The notes under the pieces: generated by a model
What the model saw: only the letters and a program-made list of their open reading frames with translations
Databases searched by the model: none
Told to the model about the DNA's origin: nothing
Position numbers and translations under genes: made by a program
In this document: piece after piece, positions 35,733 through 44,324 of the stretch
How the letters are laid out: each line of letters starts with the position of its first letter
Numbering within the stretch: the stretch's first letter is position 1
Assembly: GCF_025665335.1 (NCBI RefSeq)
Contig: NZ_CP106869.1
Location: forward strand, 124,001 to 188,000
From: Xanthomonas sp. AM6
Lineage (GTDB): Bacteria > Pseudomonadota > Gammaproteobacteria > Xanthomonadales > Xanthomonadaceae
Direction: 5' to 3'
Length of the DNA stretch: 64,000 bases

Positions 35733-37174
35733 GCGGCACGCTGTCCCGCGCCGGCGCGATCGCGTTGGCGCTGTCGTTGGCCGGCTGCGTGTCCGGCCCG
35801 GACTACCGCCTTCCGCCCAACGCGGTGGCGGCCGCCCCGGCGGCCAGGCGCGCGTTCGTCTCGGGCCAGGATGCGGCGTTCGCGCCGGCCGAGCCGCCGG
35901 ATCGCTGGTGGCAGCTGTACGACGACCCCAGGCTCGACGCCTACGTCGCCGAAGCGCTGCAGGCCAACACCGACCTGCGCACCGCGGACGCCAACCTGCG
36001 GCGCGCCTCGGCGGCGGTGCTCCAGTACCACGCCCAGGGCGCGCTGCGCACCGACGCCAACGCCTCAGCCACGCTGGCCCACGCCGGGGGATACACCGCG
36101 TCCTCGTCGTCGCCGCAGGTGTACGCGCTGGGCATCGACCTGTCCTATCCGATGGACCTGGCGGGCGGCATCCGCCGCGCCATCGAAGCGGCCAGCGCGG
36201 GTGCGCAGGCCGTCGCGGCGGCCCGCGACCACGTCCGCGTGACCGTCGCCGCGGCGGTCACCCGCGCCTACGTCGGCACCTGCTCGGCCAATCTGACCCT
36301 GGCGGCCACGCAGCGGGTGCTGCAGACGCAGCGCGCCACGCTGGACGCCACCCGCAGGCTGGCCGCGGGTGGGCGCGGCACCGCATTCGACGTCAGCCGG
36401 GCCCAGGCCGCGGTCGAGCGCAGCGCGGCGGAGATCCCGCATCTGGTGGCCGCGCGCCAGGCGTCCCTGTTCGAGTTGGCCGCGCTGATGGGCCGGCTGC
36501 CGGCGGACTACCCGCAGGACGTGGCCGGCTGCCAGCAGCCGCCGCGCCTGAAGCGCGCCATTCCGGTCGGCGACGGCTGGCAGCTGCTCCAGCGCCGCCC
36601 GGACCTTCGCGCGGCAGAGCGCAGCCTGGCGGCCGCCACCGCCACGATCGGCGTGGAAACGGCGAACCTCTACCCGCAGGTGCGCATCGGCGTCTCCGCG
36701 GGCATGGCGAACGCGCTGGACAAGCTGCTGTCCGGGGACAGCTTCGGTGCCAGCATCGGCCCGTTGCTGTCGTGGAGTTGGCCCAATCGCAGCCTGGCCA
36801 GGGCGCGCATCGACGCGGCGGGCGCCAGCGCCGATGCCGCGCTGGCGTCGTTCGATGGCGCGGTGCTGCAGGCCCTGCGGCAGACGGAAACCGCGCTGTC
36901 GGCCTACGCCCAGGAGGTCGAGCGCGAACACAGCCTGGCCCAGGCGCGCGACGCCGCCGCACGCGCGAGCGGCCAGGCGGGGCGGCTGTACCGCTTCGGC
37001 AGGATCGGCTTCCTCGATGTCCTGTCCGCCGAGGCCGCGCTGGCGCACGCCGAATCGGCGCTGGCGGCGTCGCGCGCGCAGCTGGTCGACCGCCAGGTGG
37101 ATCTGTTCCTGGCGCTCGGCGGTGGCTGGTCGGATCCAGGGTCGGAGGTCGGTCGGGCGGGAACACGCCGATAG
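35729..37174 (+). CDS. Outer-membrane efflux lipoprotein (NodT/OprM-like)
   Basis: A 481-residue TolC-type outer-membrane channel lipoprotein. The start is GTG 35729. Lipobox LAGC with Cys20, followed by GPDYRLP typical of RND-type OM factors. Two OEP repeats are visible, with WWQLYDDPRLDAYVAEAL near 61-78 and LLQRRPDLRAAERSLAAA near 286-303. It completes the FUSC-DUF1656-HlyD unit as a full tetrapartite efflux system. Confidence 0.93.
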   Translation: MSGTLSRAGAIALALSLAGCVSGPDYRLPPNAVAAAPAARRAFVSGQDAAFAPAEPPDRWWQLYDDPRLDAYVAEALQANTDLRTADANLRRASAAVLQYHAQGALRTDANASATLAHAGGYTASSSSPQVYALGIDLSYPMDLAGGIRRAIEAASAGAQAVAAARDHVRVTVAAAVTRAYVGTCSANLTLAATQRVLQTQRATLDATRRLAAGGRGTAFDVSRAQAAVERSAAEIPHLVAARQASLFELAALMGRLPADYPQDVAGCQQPPRLKRAIPVGDGWQLLQRRPDLRAAERSLAAATATIGVETANLYPQVRIGVSAGMANALDKLLSGDSFGASIGPLLSWSWPNRSLARARIDAAGASADAALASFDGAVLQALRQTETALSAYAQEVEREHSLAQARDAAARASGQAGRLYRFGRIGFLDVLSAEAALAHAESALAASRAQLVDRQVDLFLALGGGWSDPGSEVGRAGTRR

Positions 37175-37323
37175 GCGCGATCCACCACCGGCGCACGCCC
37201 GGTGCGGGCGTCCGAAGCCCGGCGATGCCGGCGCCCATGCCGCGCGTCCGGCAGTGCCGTCAGGGCACCCAGAGCCGCCTGGACTGGCTTATGATCCGCC
37301 CCTCTCCCCTCCGCACCGGCATC

Positions 37324-39318
37324 ATGGACCGAGCCCGTACGCGCCTCGCCTGGCACCCGCGTCCGTTCGCGTGGATCGCCACGCTCCTGCTGCTGTTGGG
37401 ATGCAGCGCGCCTGCGCTGGCGCAGACCGCCCGCAAGCCGTCGCCCTACGAATACCGCCAGGGCAGCGACGCCGCCCCCGTGCAGCCGGCGGAGGGGCCG
37501 GATTACCTGCCGCACATCGACAGCCGCGCGCAGTTCATGCAGCTCGCCCGCGTCTACAACCCCGGCACCGCGCTGGAGATGCCGCACCTGATCTTCGTGA
37601 TCGACCGGCACAACGCCGCGCGCATCTACTACGTCAACACGCCGCGCCATGCGCTGCACGAGCAGTTCGTGCTGCGCCAGCGGCTGGTGCGCGCGATGGA
37701 CAAGGCCACGCTCAACGCGCAATACCGCGACCCGCAACGGCGGTTCCTGTTCGGCACGCTGAGCTGGCAGCGCGACCTGCCGGGCTACACCTACGAGTTC
37801 TGGGAGGGCGACCAGCTCACCGCGCCCCTGCTGCGGCAGACCGACGAAGTGGTGCGTGCCTCGTTCCGCGACCCGATCCGCTTCAAGACCAACTCCACCC
37901 AGCACGAGCAGCTGGCCAGCGCCATGGGGCTGGCCTACGTCAGCCAGGAAGCACTGCTGCGCGAGCAGCGCTTCCTGCCGCTGAACACCGGCCGCGCCGA
38001 GGGGCGGCTGCGCATCGTGCGCTCCGAGGAGCAGCTGCGCACCCTGTCGCCGCGCGACATCCCGGTGCTGGACGAAGTGCCCATCGCCCTGGCGCCGGTC
38101 GCGGGCCTGGTGACGCAGCGCCCGTCCACCCTGCTGTCCCACGTCAACCTGCTGGCCAAGGGCTGGGGCATTCCCAACGTCTACGTGCGCGACGCCCAGA
38201 ACGCCCTGCGCCAGTACGACGGGCGCTGGGTGGCGCTGGAGGTCACCCACAACGACTACCGGGTGACGCCGCTGGCGCGGCCGGCCAGGACGCCGGCGGC
38301 CACCGCTGCCCGCCCGGTGGCGCGCAACAACCTGCCGCGCCCGGACCTGACCGTGGTCGCGCTCAAGCCCCTGGCGGCCCTGCGCGCGCGCGACAGCAGC
38401 CACTGCGGGGTGAAGGCGGCCAACCTCGGCACGCTGAAGGCGGCGCTGCCGCCCGCCGCGCGCGTGCCCGATGGCTTCTGCATCCCGTTCGCGCATTACC
38501 AGGCGACGATGCAACGGCTGCGGATTGCGGAGCGCCTGCGCGAACTGCAGCGACGCCCGGGGTTCGATACCGATTCGAACGCCCGCCGCGACGCGCTGGC
38601 CGCGTTGCGCGCCGAGATCGCCGACGCCGCGCCCGATCCCGCCTTCGTTCGCGCGCTGGACGCGCAATGGCGGGATCAACTGCGCGGCGGCGCCGTGTTC
38701 GTGCGCAGCTCGTCCAACTCCGAGGACCTGCCCGGCTTCAGCGGCGCCGGCCTGTACACCACCGTCCCCAACGTGACCCGCGCCGACGCCCTGGCCAAGG
38801 CCGTGCAGACGGTATGGGCGTCGGTCTACAACTTCGAGGCGTACGAGGCGCGCACGGCGGCCGGGCTGCAGCAGAACGCGGTGGCCATGGCGGTGCTGGT
38901 GCAACTGGCCGCGCCCTCGGACAGCTCGGGCGTGATGATCACCCGCGACCCGTTCGACGCCGCGCGCCGCCACATCACCTACATCTCGGCCAAGCGCGGG
39001 CTCGGCATCCGCGTGGTGGAGGGCAAGCGCCAGGCCGAACAGGTGATGTACTCGACCTGGTCCAAGGCGGTGCAGGTGCTGAGCCGGTCGGCCGAAGACA
39101 CCCAACTGGTGGCCAACGCAGGCGGCGGCGTGCGCGAAGTGCCCATCACCGGCTCGCGCCAGGTACTGACCGACGCGCTCATCGCGCGGCTGGCCCGGAT
39201 CGGCGCCTCCACCAAGCAGGCGCTGGGTGGCGTGGACCAGGACATCGAATGGGCGGTGGTCGGCGACGAAGTGCTGGTTTTGCAGTCGCGGCCGTATGTG
39301 GATCGGAGTGCGCGGTAG
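37324..39318 (+). CDS. Exported PEP/pyruvate-binding domain protein (PPS-like)
   Basis: A 664-residue protein with a signal sequence (about 14-33) that could be a lipoprotein (LLGC, Cys27) or be cleaved after ALA. Residues about 245-290 look like the phosphohistidine swivel domain, with SH at 272-273 in TLLSHVNLLAKGWGIPNVYV. Residues about 360-664 resemble the ATP-grasp domain of PEP synthase/PPDK: RSSSNSEDLPGFSGAG from Arg461, MITRDPF, and DIEWA...LQSRPY at the end. The order is permuted relative to PEP synthase (His domain first), and the PEP-binding TIM barrel is absent. Function is unknown. An alternative start is ATG 37291. Confidence 0.8.
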   Translation: MDRARTRLAWHPRPFAWIATLLLLLGCSAPALAQTARKPSPYEYRQGSDAAPVQPAEGPDYLPHIDSRAQFMQLARVYNPGTALEMPHLIFVIDRHNAARIYYVNTPRHALHEQFVLRQRLVRAMDKATLNAQYRDPQRRFLFGTLSWQRDLPGYTYEFWEGDQLTAPLLRQTDEVVRASFRDPIRFKTNSTQHEQLASAMGLAYVSQEALLREQRFLPLNTGRAEGRLRIVRSEEQLRTLSPRDIPVLDEVPIALAPVAGLVTQRPSTLLSHVNLLAKGWGIPNVYVRDAQNALRQYDGRWVALEVTHNDYRVTPLARPARTPAATAARPVARNNLPRPDLTVVALKPLAALRARDSSHCGVKAANLGTLKAALPPAARVPDGFCIPFAHYQATMQRLRIAERLRELQRRPGFDTDSNARRDALAALRAEIADAAPDPAFVRALDAQWRDQLRGGAVFVRSSSNSEDLPGFSGAGLYTTVPNVTRADALAKAVQTVWASVYNFEAYEARTAAGLQQNAVAMAVLVQLAAPSDSSGVMITRDPFDAARRHITYISAKRGLGIRVVEGKRQAEQVMYSTWSKAVQVLSRSAEDTQLVANAGGGVREVPITGSRQVLTDALIARLARIGASTKQALGGVDQDIEWAVVGDEVLVLQSRPYVDRSAR

Positions 39319-39420
39319 CGGGCGGTTGCCCGGTCGCGTCGCACCGATGCGTGGGCCTGCTGCAATCCGCGGTTGGCATGGCGGGAGCCAGCCAGCCTGC
39401 GGAGCAGGCCGCCCCAGGCG

Positions 39421-39867
39421 CTACGGTAGAGCTGTCCGGAGACCGGCGGCCAGCGCAATCCGCTCCTCGGTGGCGTAGGGCACTTTCTGCCCCGCATGCA
39501 GCCCGTCGTTCGCGTAGCGCGGGAACACGTGCAGGTGGTAGTGCCACACATCCTGATTGCCGGCCGGCCCGTTGTGCTGGCGCGTGGAGATGCCGTCGCA
39601 GCCGAAGGCCGCCAGCATCGCGTGCGCCAGGCGCCGCGTGGCGCGGAAGACCTCGATGCCCAGGTCGTCCGGCATGTCCAACACGTTCTCGTAGTGGCCA
39701 CGCGGGATCACCAGGCAGTTGCCTTGGATGCCGGCGTAGTGGTGCGTGGGCACCAAGGCGAACACGTTGGCATCCACCAGGACAACGGCCGATTCCGGTG
39801 CAGGCGAGGGCAGCGTGGCGGCGATACCACAGAACGGACAGTCGTACCCGGGGGGAGCATGCTGCAT
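39421..39867 (-). CDS. HIT-family hydrolase
   Basis: A 148-residue nucleotide-binding hydrolase with the histidine triad in HYHLHVFPRY (about 115-124) and an N-terminal CPFCGI motif (10-15) as in Fhit/HINT-like bacterial members. Members hydrolyse dinucleotides or nucleoside phosphoramidates; the exact substrate is unknown. ATG 39867 was chosen because the longer upstream frame lacks family similarity. It is convergent with the PPS-like gene. Confidence 0.9.
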   Translation of the reverse strand: MQHAPPGYDCPFCGIAATLPSPAPESAVVLVDANVFALVPTHHYAGIQGNCLVIPRGHYENVLDMPDDLGIEVFRATRRLAHAMLAAFGCDGISTRQHNGPAGNQDVWHYHLHVFPRYANDGLHAGQKVPYATEERIALAAGLRTALP

Positions 39868-40399
39868 GAGGCGCAACGGCGAAGAGAGCCCACTGTGAGG
39901 CGGGAACGAATTCTGTGGGGTGCTCTGGCTAACCGTCAATCGGACAGCCGGGGGTGGGCTGGAGCCGTCGTCCACGCCGCTAGGCGATGGCGGCTGGGGA
40001 GAAGTGGACTCTGACCCCAGCTTTCTGACCCCAGTTTTCCGATATGTCGACCGGCGTTCTGTGGGTCGGAACGCATACGCTAAAGGGCAATTTTTCGGGC
40101 GTCTACGAACCAGAGCCGCCGCCACTGCCATTCTTGTCACCGGATCGCTGTCAGGCGGTACTGGCCAGCGTGCGCAGGCACGTGTCGGAGGCAAGCTATT
40201 TCACTTGGCTCGATGCGATCAAGCCCTATGCCTACCTGGAGGCGATGCTTGGCAGCATGCCGAGTCGCTTTGCCGAAACTTTCGATATCGACTAGAAGCT
40301 CTGCCTCTGTCCGAAGCGGAGTGAGGTAACGGGCATCGGGCAGTAGGAAGTGAACCTGACCCCGTTTCTCTGCAGGGGCAGGGCGTCAGGCGCCGGCGG
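39868..40399. other. Repeat-bracketed gap with an orphan open frame
   Basis: This stretch of 532 bases holds one weak gene candidate (40044-40295) lying between similar motifs: AAGTGGACTCTGACCCCAG (40002-40020), CTGACCCCAGTTTTCC (40025-40040) and AAGTGAACCTGACCCCGTTT (40349-40368). Such motifs remind me of sequences that flank REP-associated or IS200-like transposases in other genomes, but no transposase remains here. Confidence 0.45.
40044..40295 (+). CDS. Short hypothetical open frame, possibly a gene remnant
   Basis: An 83-codon frame with less biased base composition than the neighbours. The second half (LSPDRCQAVLASVRRHVSEAS onward) looks like an amphipathic helical protein, the first is low in features. 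No ribosome-binding site is evident and no family is recognised. It could be a fragment of a longer gene carried between the flanking CTGACCCC motifs. Coding status is uncertain. Confidence 0.35.
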   Translation: MSTGVLWVGTHTLKGNFSGVYEPEPPPLPFLSPDRCQAVLASVRRHVSEASYFTWLDAIKPYAYLEAMLGSMPSRFAETFDID

Positions 40400-41341
40400 C
40401 TACGCCCGCGCTGCGCGCCGCAGCGCCTGGGGCGCGGTGCCGTACTGGCGCATGAACACTTCGCGCAGGTGGCGGCGGTCGCGGAAGCCGGTCTGCCGCG
40501 CGACCTCTTCCAGCGAATGCCGGCTCTGTTCGATCAGGCCGCGCGCCGCTTCCACGCGCAACTTCTCGATGGCCTTGGCGGGCGACTGCCCGGTCTCGGC
40601 GGTGAACACGCGACTGAACTGGCGCGGGCTGAGGTGGGCCACTTCGGCCAATTGCTCCACGCCCAGCGGCGCGGCCAGGTGCTGACGTGCGTGCTCCAGC
40701 GCCTGCTGGATGCGGTCCGATCGCGGTGCCAGCGCCTGCATCTCAGTGTGCTGCGACTGCCCGCCCGCGCGGCGGTGGTGCATCACCAACCGGTGCGAGA
40801 CCGAGCGGGCCATGTCCGGCCCCAGGTCCTTTTCCACCATGCCCAGCGCCATGTCCATGCCGGCGGTCATGCCCGCCGAGGTCCACACCGGGCCGTCGAC
40901 GATGAAGATGCGGTCGGCTTCCACCTGCAGCGCTGGGTGGCGCGCCCGCAACGCCTCGGCATAGGCCCAGTGCGTGGTGGCGCGGCGCCCATCGAGCAGC
41001 CCGGCCCGGGCCAGCACGAAGCCGCCGGTACACAGCCCGGCGATGCGGCGCGCGCGCTTCGCACTGCGCTGCACGAAACGCACCACGCCCGGCGACGGCG
41101 CGCACGACAGCGGATCGATCACCCCGGCCACCATCCAGGTATCGGCGTTGGCGCGGCTGGAGAGCGCGCGCGTTTCCACGCGCATGCCGATGGACGAGCG
41201 CACCGGGCCGCCGTGCTCGGACCAGGTCTCCACCGCATAGAACGTCCGCCCCACGACCACGTTGGCGAACTCGAACACGGCCTGCGAGCCGATGGCCATC
41301 ACCTGGAAGCCGTCTTCGATCAGGTAGCCGACGCGATGCAT
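40400..41341 (-). CDS. GlxA/FtrA-type AraC regulator with DJ-1/PfpI domain
   Basis: A 313-residue regulator. Residues about 1-185 form a DJ-1/PfpI-like amidotransferase-fold domain with Cys104 in AGLCTGGFVLA, followed by the typical GLLDGRRATTHW. Residues about 210-310 form an AraC helix-turn-helix pair with LSPRQFSRVFTAETG and QTGFRDRRHLREVF. ATG 41341 is used because the domain starts at VGYLIEDGF; the 20-codon upstream extension crosses the promoter. It is divergent from two SDR genes and probably controls them. Confidence 0.92.
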   Translation of the reverse strand: MHRVGYLIEDGFQVMAIGSQAVFEFANVVVGRTFYAVETWSEHGGPVRSSIGMRVETRALSSRANADTWMVAGVIDPLSCAPSPGVVRFVQRSAKRARRIAGLCTGGFVLARAGLLDGRRATTHWAYAEALRARHPALQVEADRIFIVDGPVWTSAGMTAGMDMALGMVEKDLGPDMARSVSHRLVMHHRRAGGQSQHTEMQALAPRSDRIQQALEHARQHLAAPLGVEQLAEVAHLSPRQFSRVFTAETGQSPAKAIEKLRVEAARGLIEQSRHSLEEVARQTGFRDRRHLREVFMRQYGTAPQALRRAARA

Positions 41342-41377
41342 GGGAAATGTCCGGAAAGGGGTTGCGGCATGAATCAT

Positions 41378-41405
41378 ACCCATAAACGTCATTTGCGTCA
41401 TGGGT
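41378..41405. promoter_or_regulatory. Candidate operator between GlxA-type regulator and SDR operon
   Basis: An inverted repeat ACCCAT (41378-41383) / ATGGGT (41400-41405) encloses two CGTCAT direct repeats starting at 41387 and 41396. It lies in the 123-base divergent region, where a regulator site is expected. Binding is inferred. Confidence 0.45.
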
Positions 41406-41464
41406 GGGCGGCTGCATCATTTTTCTGCACCGCGGCATCGCCGCCCAACGACAGGAACACTCCC

Positions 41465-42259
41465 ATGCAAACCCCTGGTACCGCGCTGGTCACCGGCGCC
41501 TCTTCGGGAATCGGCGCCCTCTACGCCGACCGCCTGGCCCGCCGCGGCTACGACCTGATCCTGGTGGCGCGCAGCCGCGAGCGCCTGAACGCGCTGGCGG
41601 CCGACATCAGCAACCGCACCGGCCGCGCCGTGCAGGTGCTGGCCGCGGATCTGGCCGACGCGCGGCAACTGGCCGAAGTGGAAGCCACCCTGCGCCAGGA
41701 CGCCAGCATCCGCTTGCTGGTCAACAACGCCGGCATCGGCACGCACACGCCGCTGCTGGAAAGCGATGTGGAGCGGATGACGCACATGGTCGCGCTGAAC
41801 GTCACCGCGCCGATGCGCCTGGCCTATGCCGCGGTGCCGGCCTTCGTGGCGCGCGGCCAGGGCGCGGTGATCAACATCGCCTCCATCGTCGCCCTGGCGC
41901 CGGAACTGCTGAACGGTGTCTACGGCGGCAGCAAGGCGTTCGTGCTGGCCTTCAGCCAGGCGCTGCAGCGCGAACTGGGCGGCACCGGCGTGCAGGTGCA
42001 GGCGGTGCTGCCCGGCGCTACCGCCACCGACTTCTGGCAGACCGGTGGCCTGCCGCTGGAACACCTCGATGGCCGCATCGTGATGCGCGCCGAAGACCTG
42101 GTCGATGCCGCGCTGCTGGGCTTCGACCGCGGCGAGGCCGTCACCCTGCCGTCCCTGCACGACCTGCAGCGCTGGGACGCCTACGAATCGGCGCGCCAGG
42201 CGATGGCCGCGCAACTGTCCAGCAACACCCCCGCACCGCGCTACCGCGCTGCCCACTGA
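41465..42259 (+). CDS. SDR-family oxidoreductase (first of tandem pair)
   Basis: A 264-residue short-chain dehydrogenase: cofactor motif TGASSGIG (10-17), NNAG (87-90), catalytic Ser140, Tyr153 and Lys157 (YGGSK). An Arg pair after the second beta-strand (VARSRER) favours NADP(H). It resembles the YqjQ/DltE-like SDR branch. It is the first gene downstream of the GlxA-type regulator's divergent promoter, 22 bases before a second SDR gene. Confidence 0.9.
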   Translation: MQTPGTALVTGASSGIGALYADRLARRGYDLILVARSRERLNALAADISNRTGRAVQVLAADLADARQLAEVEATLRQDASIRLLVNNAGIGTHTPLLESDVERMTHMVALNVTAPMRLAYAAVPAFVARGQGAVINIASIVALAPELLNGVYGGSKAFVLAFSQALQRELGGTGVQVQAVLPGATATDFWQTGGLPLEHLDGRIVMRAEDLVDAALLGFDRGEAVTLPSLHDLQRWDAYESARQAMAAQLSSNTPAPRYRAAH

Positions 42260-42281
42260 ATCCCGCGACAGGACACTCCCC

Positions 42282-43043
42282 ATGAAACTCACCGGCAATA
42301 CCGTCTTCATCACCGGCGGCACCTCCGGCATCGGCCGCGGCCTGGCCGAAGCGTTCCACCAGCGCGGCAACCAGGTCATCATCGCCGGCCGCCGCAAGGC
42401 CCTGCTCGAGGCCGTGGTTGCGGCTAACCCCGGCATGCAGGCGGTGGAACTGGATATCCGCGACGCGGCCCAGATCCAGCAGGTGGCGCGCGAACTGACC
42501 GCCCGCTACCCCGGCCTGAACGTGGTGATCAACAACGCCGGCATCATGCCTTTCGATGACGCTGCCGGGGCGCTGGACGACGCGCAGGCCGTGGGCCTGG
42601 TGGAAACCAACCTGCTGGGCCCGGTGCGCGTCAGCGCCGCCTTCGTCGACCACCTCAAGCGCCAACCCGAAGCGTGGATCATCAACAACAGTTCGGTGCT
42701 GGCGTACGTGCCGCTGGCGGCCACCGCGCTGTACTCGGCCACCAAGGCGGCCATCCATTCCTACAGCCTGTCGCAGCGGTTCATGCTGCGCGACACCGCG
42801 GTGGGCGTGCTGGAAATCGCGCCGCCCTGGGTGGACACCGACCTGGTGCACAAGAGCGGCGACCCGCGCGCGATGCCGCTGGCGGACTTCATCGAGCAGA
42901 CGATGGCCAAGCTGGCCACCGCCACCACCGAAGTGCTGGTGGACGCGATCGCGCCGATGCGCGCCAACCCCGGCCCCAACGAGCACGCGCTGGTGCATCA
43001 GTTCAATCAGGCCCTGACCGACAATCCGATTCCGGTGGCATGA
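42282..43043 (+). CDS. SDR-family oxidoreductase (DltE-like, second of pair)
   Basis: A 253-residue short-chain dehydrogenase: TGGTSGIG (11-18), NNAG (84-87), catalytic Ser138, Tyr151 and Lys155 (YSATK). WVDTDL after the active site and the conserved FIEQTM tail resemble the DltE-type SDRs. It lies in an operon with the preceding SDR gene; the two are distinct paralogues, not a recent duplication. The substrate is unknown. Confidence 0.9.
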   Translation: MKLTGNTVFITGGTSGIGRGLAEAFHQRGNQVIIAGRRKALLEAVVAANPGMQAVELDIRDAAQIQQVARELTARYPGLNVVINNAGIMPFDDAAGALDDAQAVGLVETNLLGPVRVSAAFVDHLKRQPEAWIINNSSVLAYVPLAATALYSATKAAIHSYSLSQRFMLRDTAVGVLEIAPPWVDTDLVHKSGDPRAMPLADFIEQTMAKLATATTEVLVDAIAPMRANPGPNEHALVHQFNQALTDNPIPVA

Positions 43044-43144
43044 GCCGCCGCGCCCTCCAAGGAGCGCGACGATGCTATTCGGCTGGACAAGCTGCGTTCC
43101 GGCGGTGAAGTCCGCCTTTGCCAAACTGGCAAGTCGCGGTTCCC

Positions 43145-43969
43145 TTATCCGGTTCCTCGACATCGCGGGAATTGACTGCAGCCAAGGAAGGCCTCGCCCG
43201 TGCGCCTGTTGGTCCGCTGTACCACGTCACTCCCGCACCGCCGGCACGCGGGCGCTTGCGGGGCAGCGTCGATAGCCGGGACAAGCACAGGTTCGATCCC
43301 AAGTTCAGGAGAGGGCCTGGCAACGCCATAGCGTTTCGCCGCCTGGATCATCTCCAACAATCGCTCGCCATCGATCAGTTCCATTGGTTTGCCCTGTGCA
43401 AACCGTGCCGCATCTTTCGTATAGCTCCCGATGCAAGCGATCTTGACGGCGTGTGCCTGATGATGCGCGAGCAGCCCATACATCTCGCGCACGACGTTGA
43501 CGCCGACTTGCTGCCGCTTCCACTGCTTGCATTGCACCAGCGTGCGGCGGCCATCCTTGCGCAGGATCAAGTCGATACCGCCGTCGGCGCCGCCCAGGCC
43601 GGTTTCCTCCACGCTGTAGCCCTGGCGGCGAAAGGCTTCGCCGACGAGTAGTTCGAATTGGCGCCAGCCTCCGGCGGCCAGGCTCTCCAGAGTGGTGCGG
43701 GTATCCAGCAGGCGGCGGCGATGGCGTGCGCCGAGGAAGGAGAACAGCGCAGCCATCCAACAGACCAGCAGCACGATCCACGCGAACGGCCCGAGCGTGC
43801 TGTCCGGGTGTTGCGCGATGCCTTGCGCCAGCATGCCGCCGTGTTGGGAGAGCCACCATGCGAGTCCATAGCGCACGACAAGAAAGCCAGCGATGCCGAC
43901 CGCGAACCCAAGCGGCCACGGCAACGCAGCCAGCGCGGTAAAAGCGGTATTTCCCCGTTTTCTTCCCAT
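43145..43969 (-). CDS. Membrane-anchored Mrr-like restriction endonuclease
   Basis: A 274-residue protein with two N-terminal membrane helices (about 17-40 and 61-80), then a PD-(D/E)xK nuclease domain of the Mrr_cat type (about 98-210): GGADGGIDLIL with Asp133 and VQCKQWK with Gln146 and Lys148. The C-terminus carries a CxxC...CxxxxxC zinc-finger-like module (Cys241, 244, 263, 269) as found in topoisomerase I tails. Membrane anchoring suggests that incoming or envelope-proximal DNA could be the target, but that is inference. Mrr-like domains can cleave methylated DNA. Confidence 0.88.
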   Translation of the reverse strand: MGRKRGNTAFTALAALPWPLGFAVGIAGFLVVRYGLAWWLSQHGGMLAQGIAQHPDSTLGPFAWIVLLVCWMAALFSFLGARHRRRLLDTRTTLESLAAGGWRQFELLVGEAFRRQGYSVEETGLGGADGGIDLILRKDGRRTLVQCKQWKRQQVGVNVVREMYGLLAHHQAHAVKIACIGSYTKDAARFAQGKPMELIDGERLLEMIQAAKRYGVARPSPELGIEPVLVPAIDAAPQAPACRRCGSDVVQRTNRRTGEAFLGCSQFPRCRGTG

Positions 43970-44324
43970 GCGACCCCCGTCCCAGAAACAAACATAGCGC
44001 CAGAATCGGCGGTTGTCCGCTGGCGATTGCGTCGTCTACGGAACGAGACATGAGGTGCTTCAGGACGGCGGTCGAGCGGACGGCACCGGTTCGGGTGACG
44101 GTCACGAGAGTAATTGCGCAGCTGAACCTCGTAGCGAATATCCTGGTTTTTGAAGCGCGCGCTACGGTGGTTATGCGGACACCCGTACCCACGTCGAGGA
44201 CGGATGCCATGACGACTTCGAAAGCCCGCACCACGCCATGCCCTCTCCCTCCGCGCCCGCGCTCCGGCCGTGCGTCCATGTTAGCGTTCCGCTGCCGAGA
44301 GCAGGCTGGCAGAGGGAGCGGGGC
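43970..44324. other. Gene-free stretch
   Basis: A 355-base region between the divergent nuclease and DUF2306 genes. I see no supported gene, terminator or repeat. It is less G/C-biased in places (44100-44170), as expected for promoters. The open frames across it read poly-Arg/Pro and are shadows. Confidence 0.4.
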
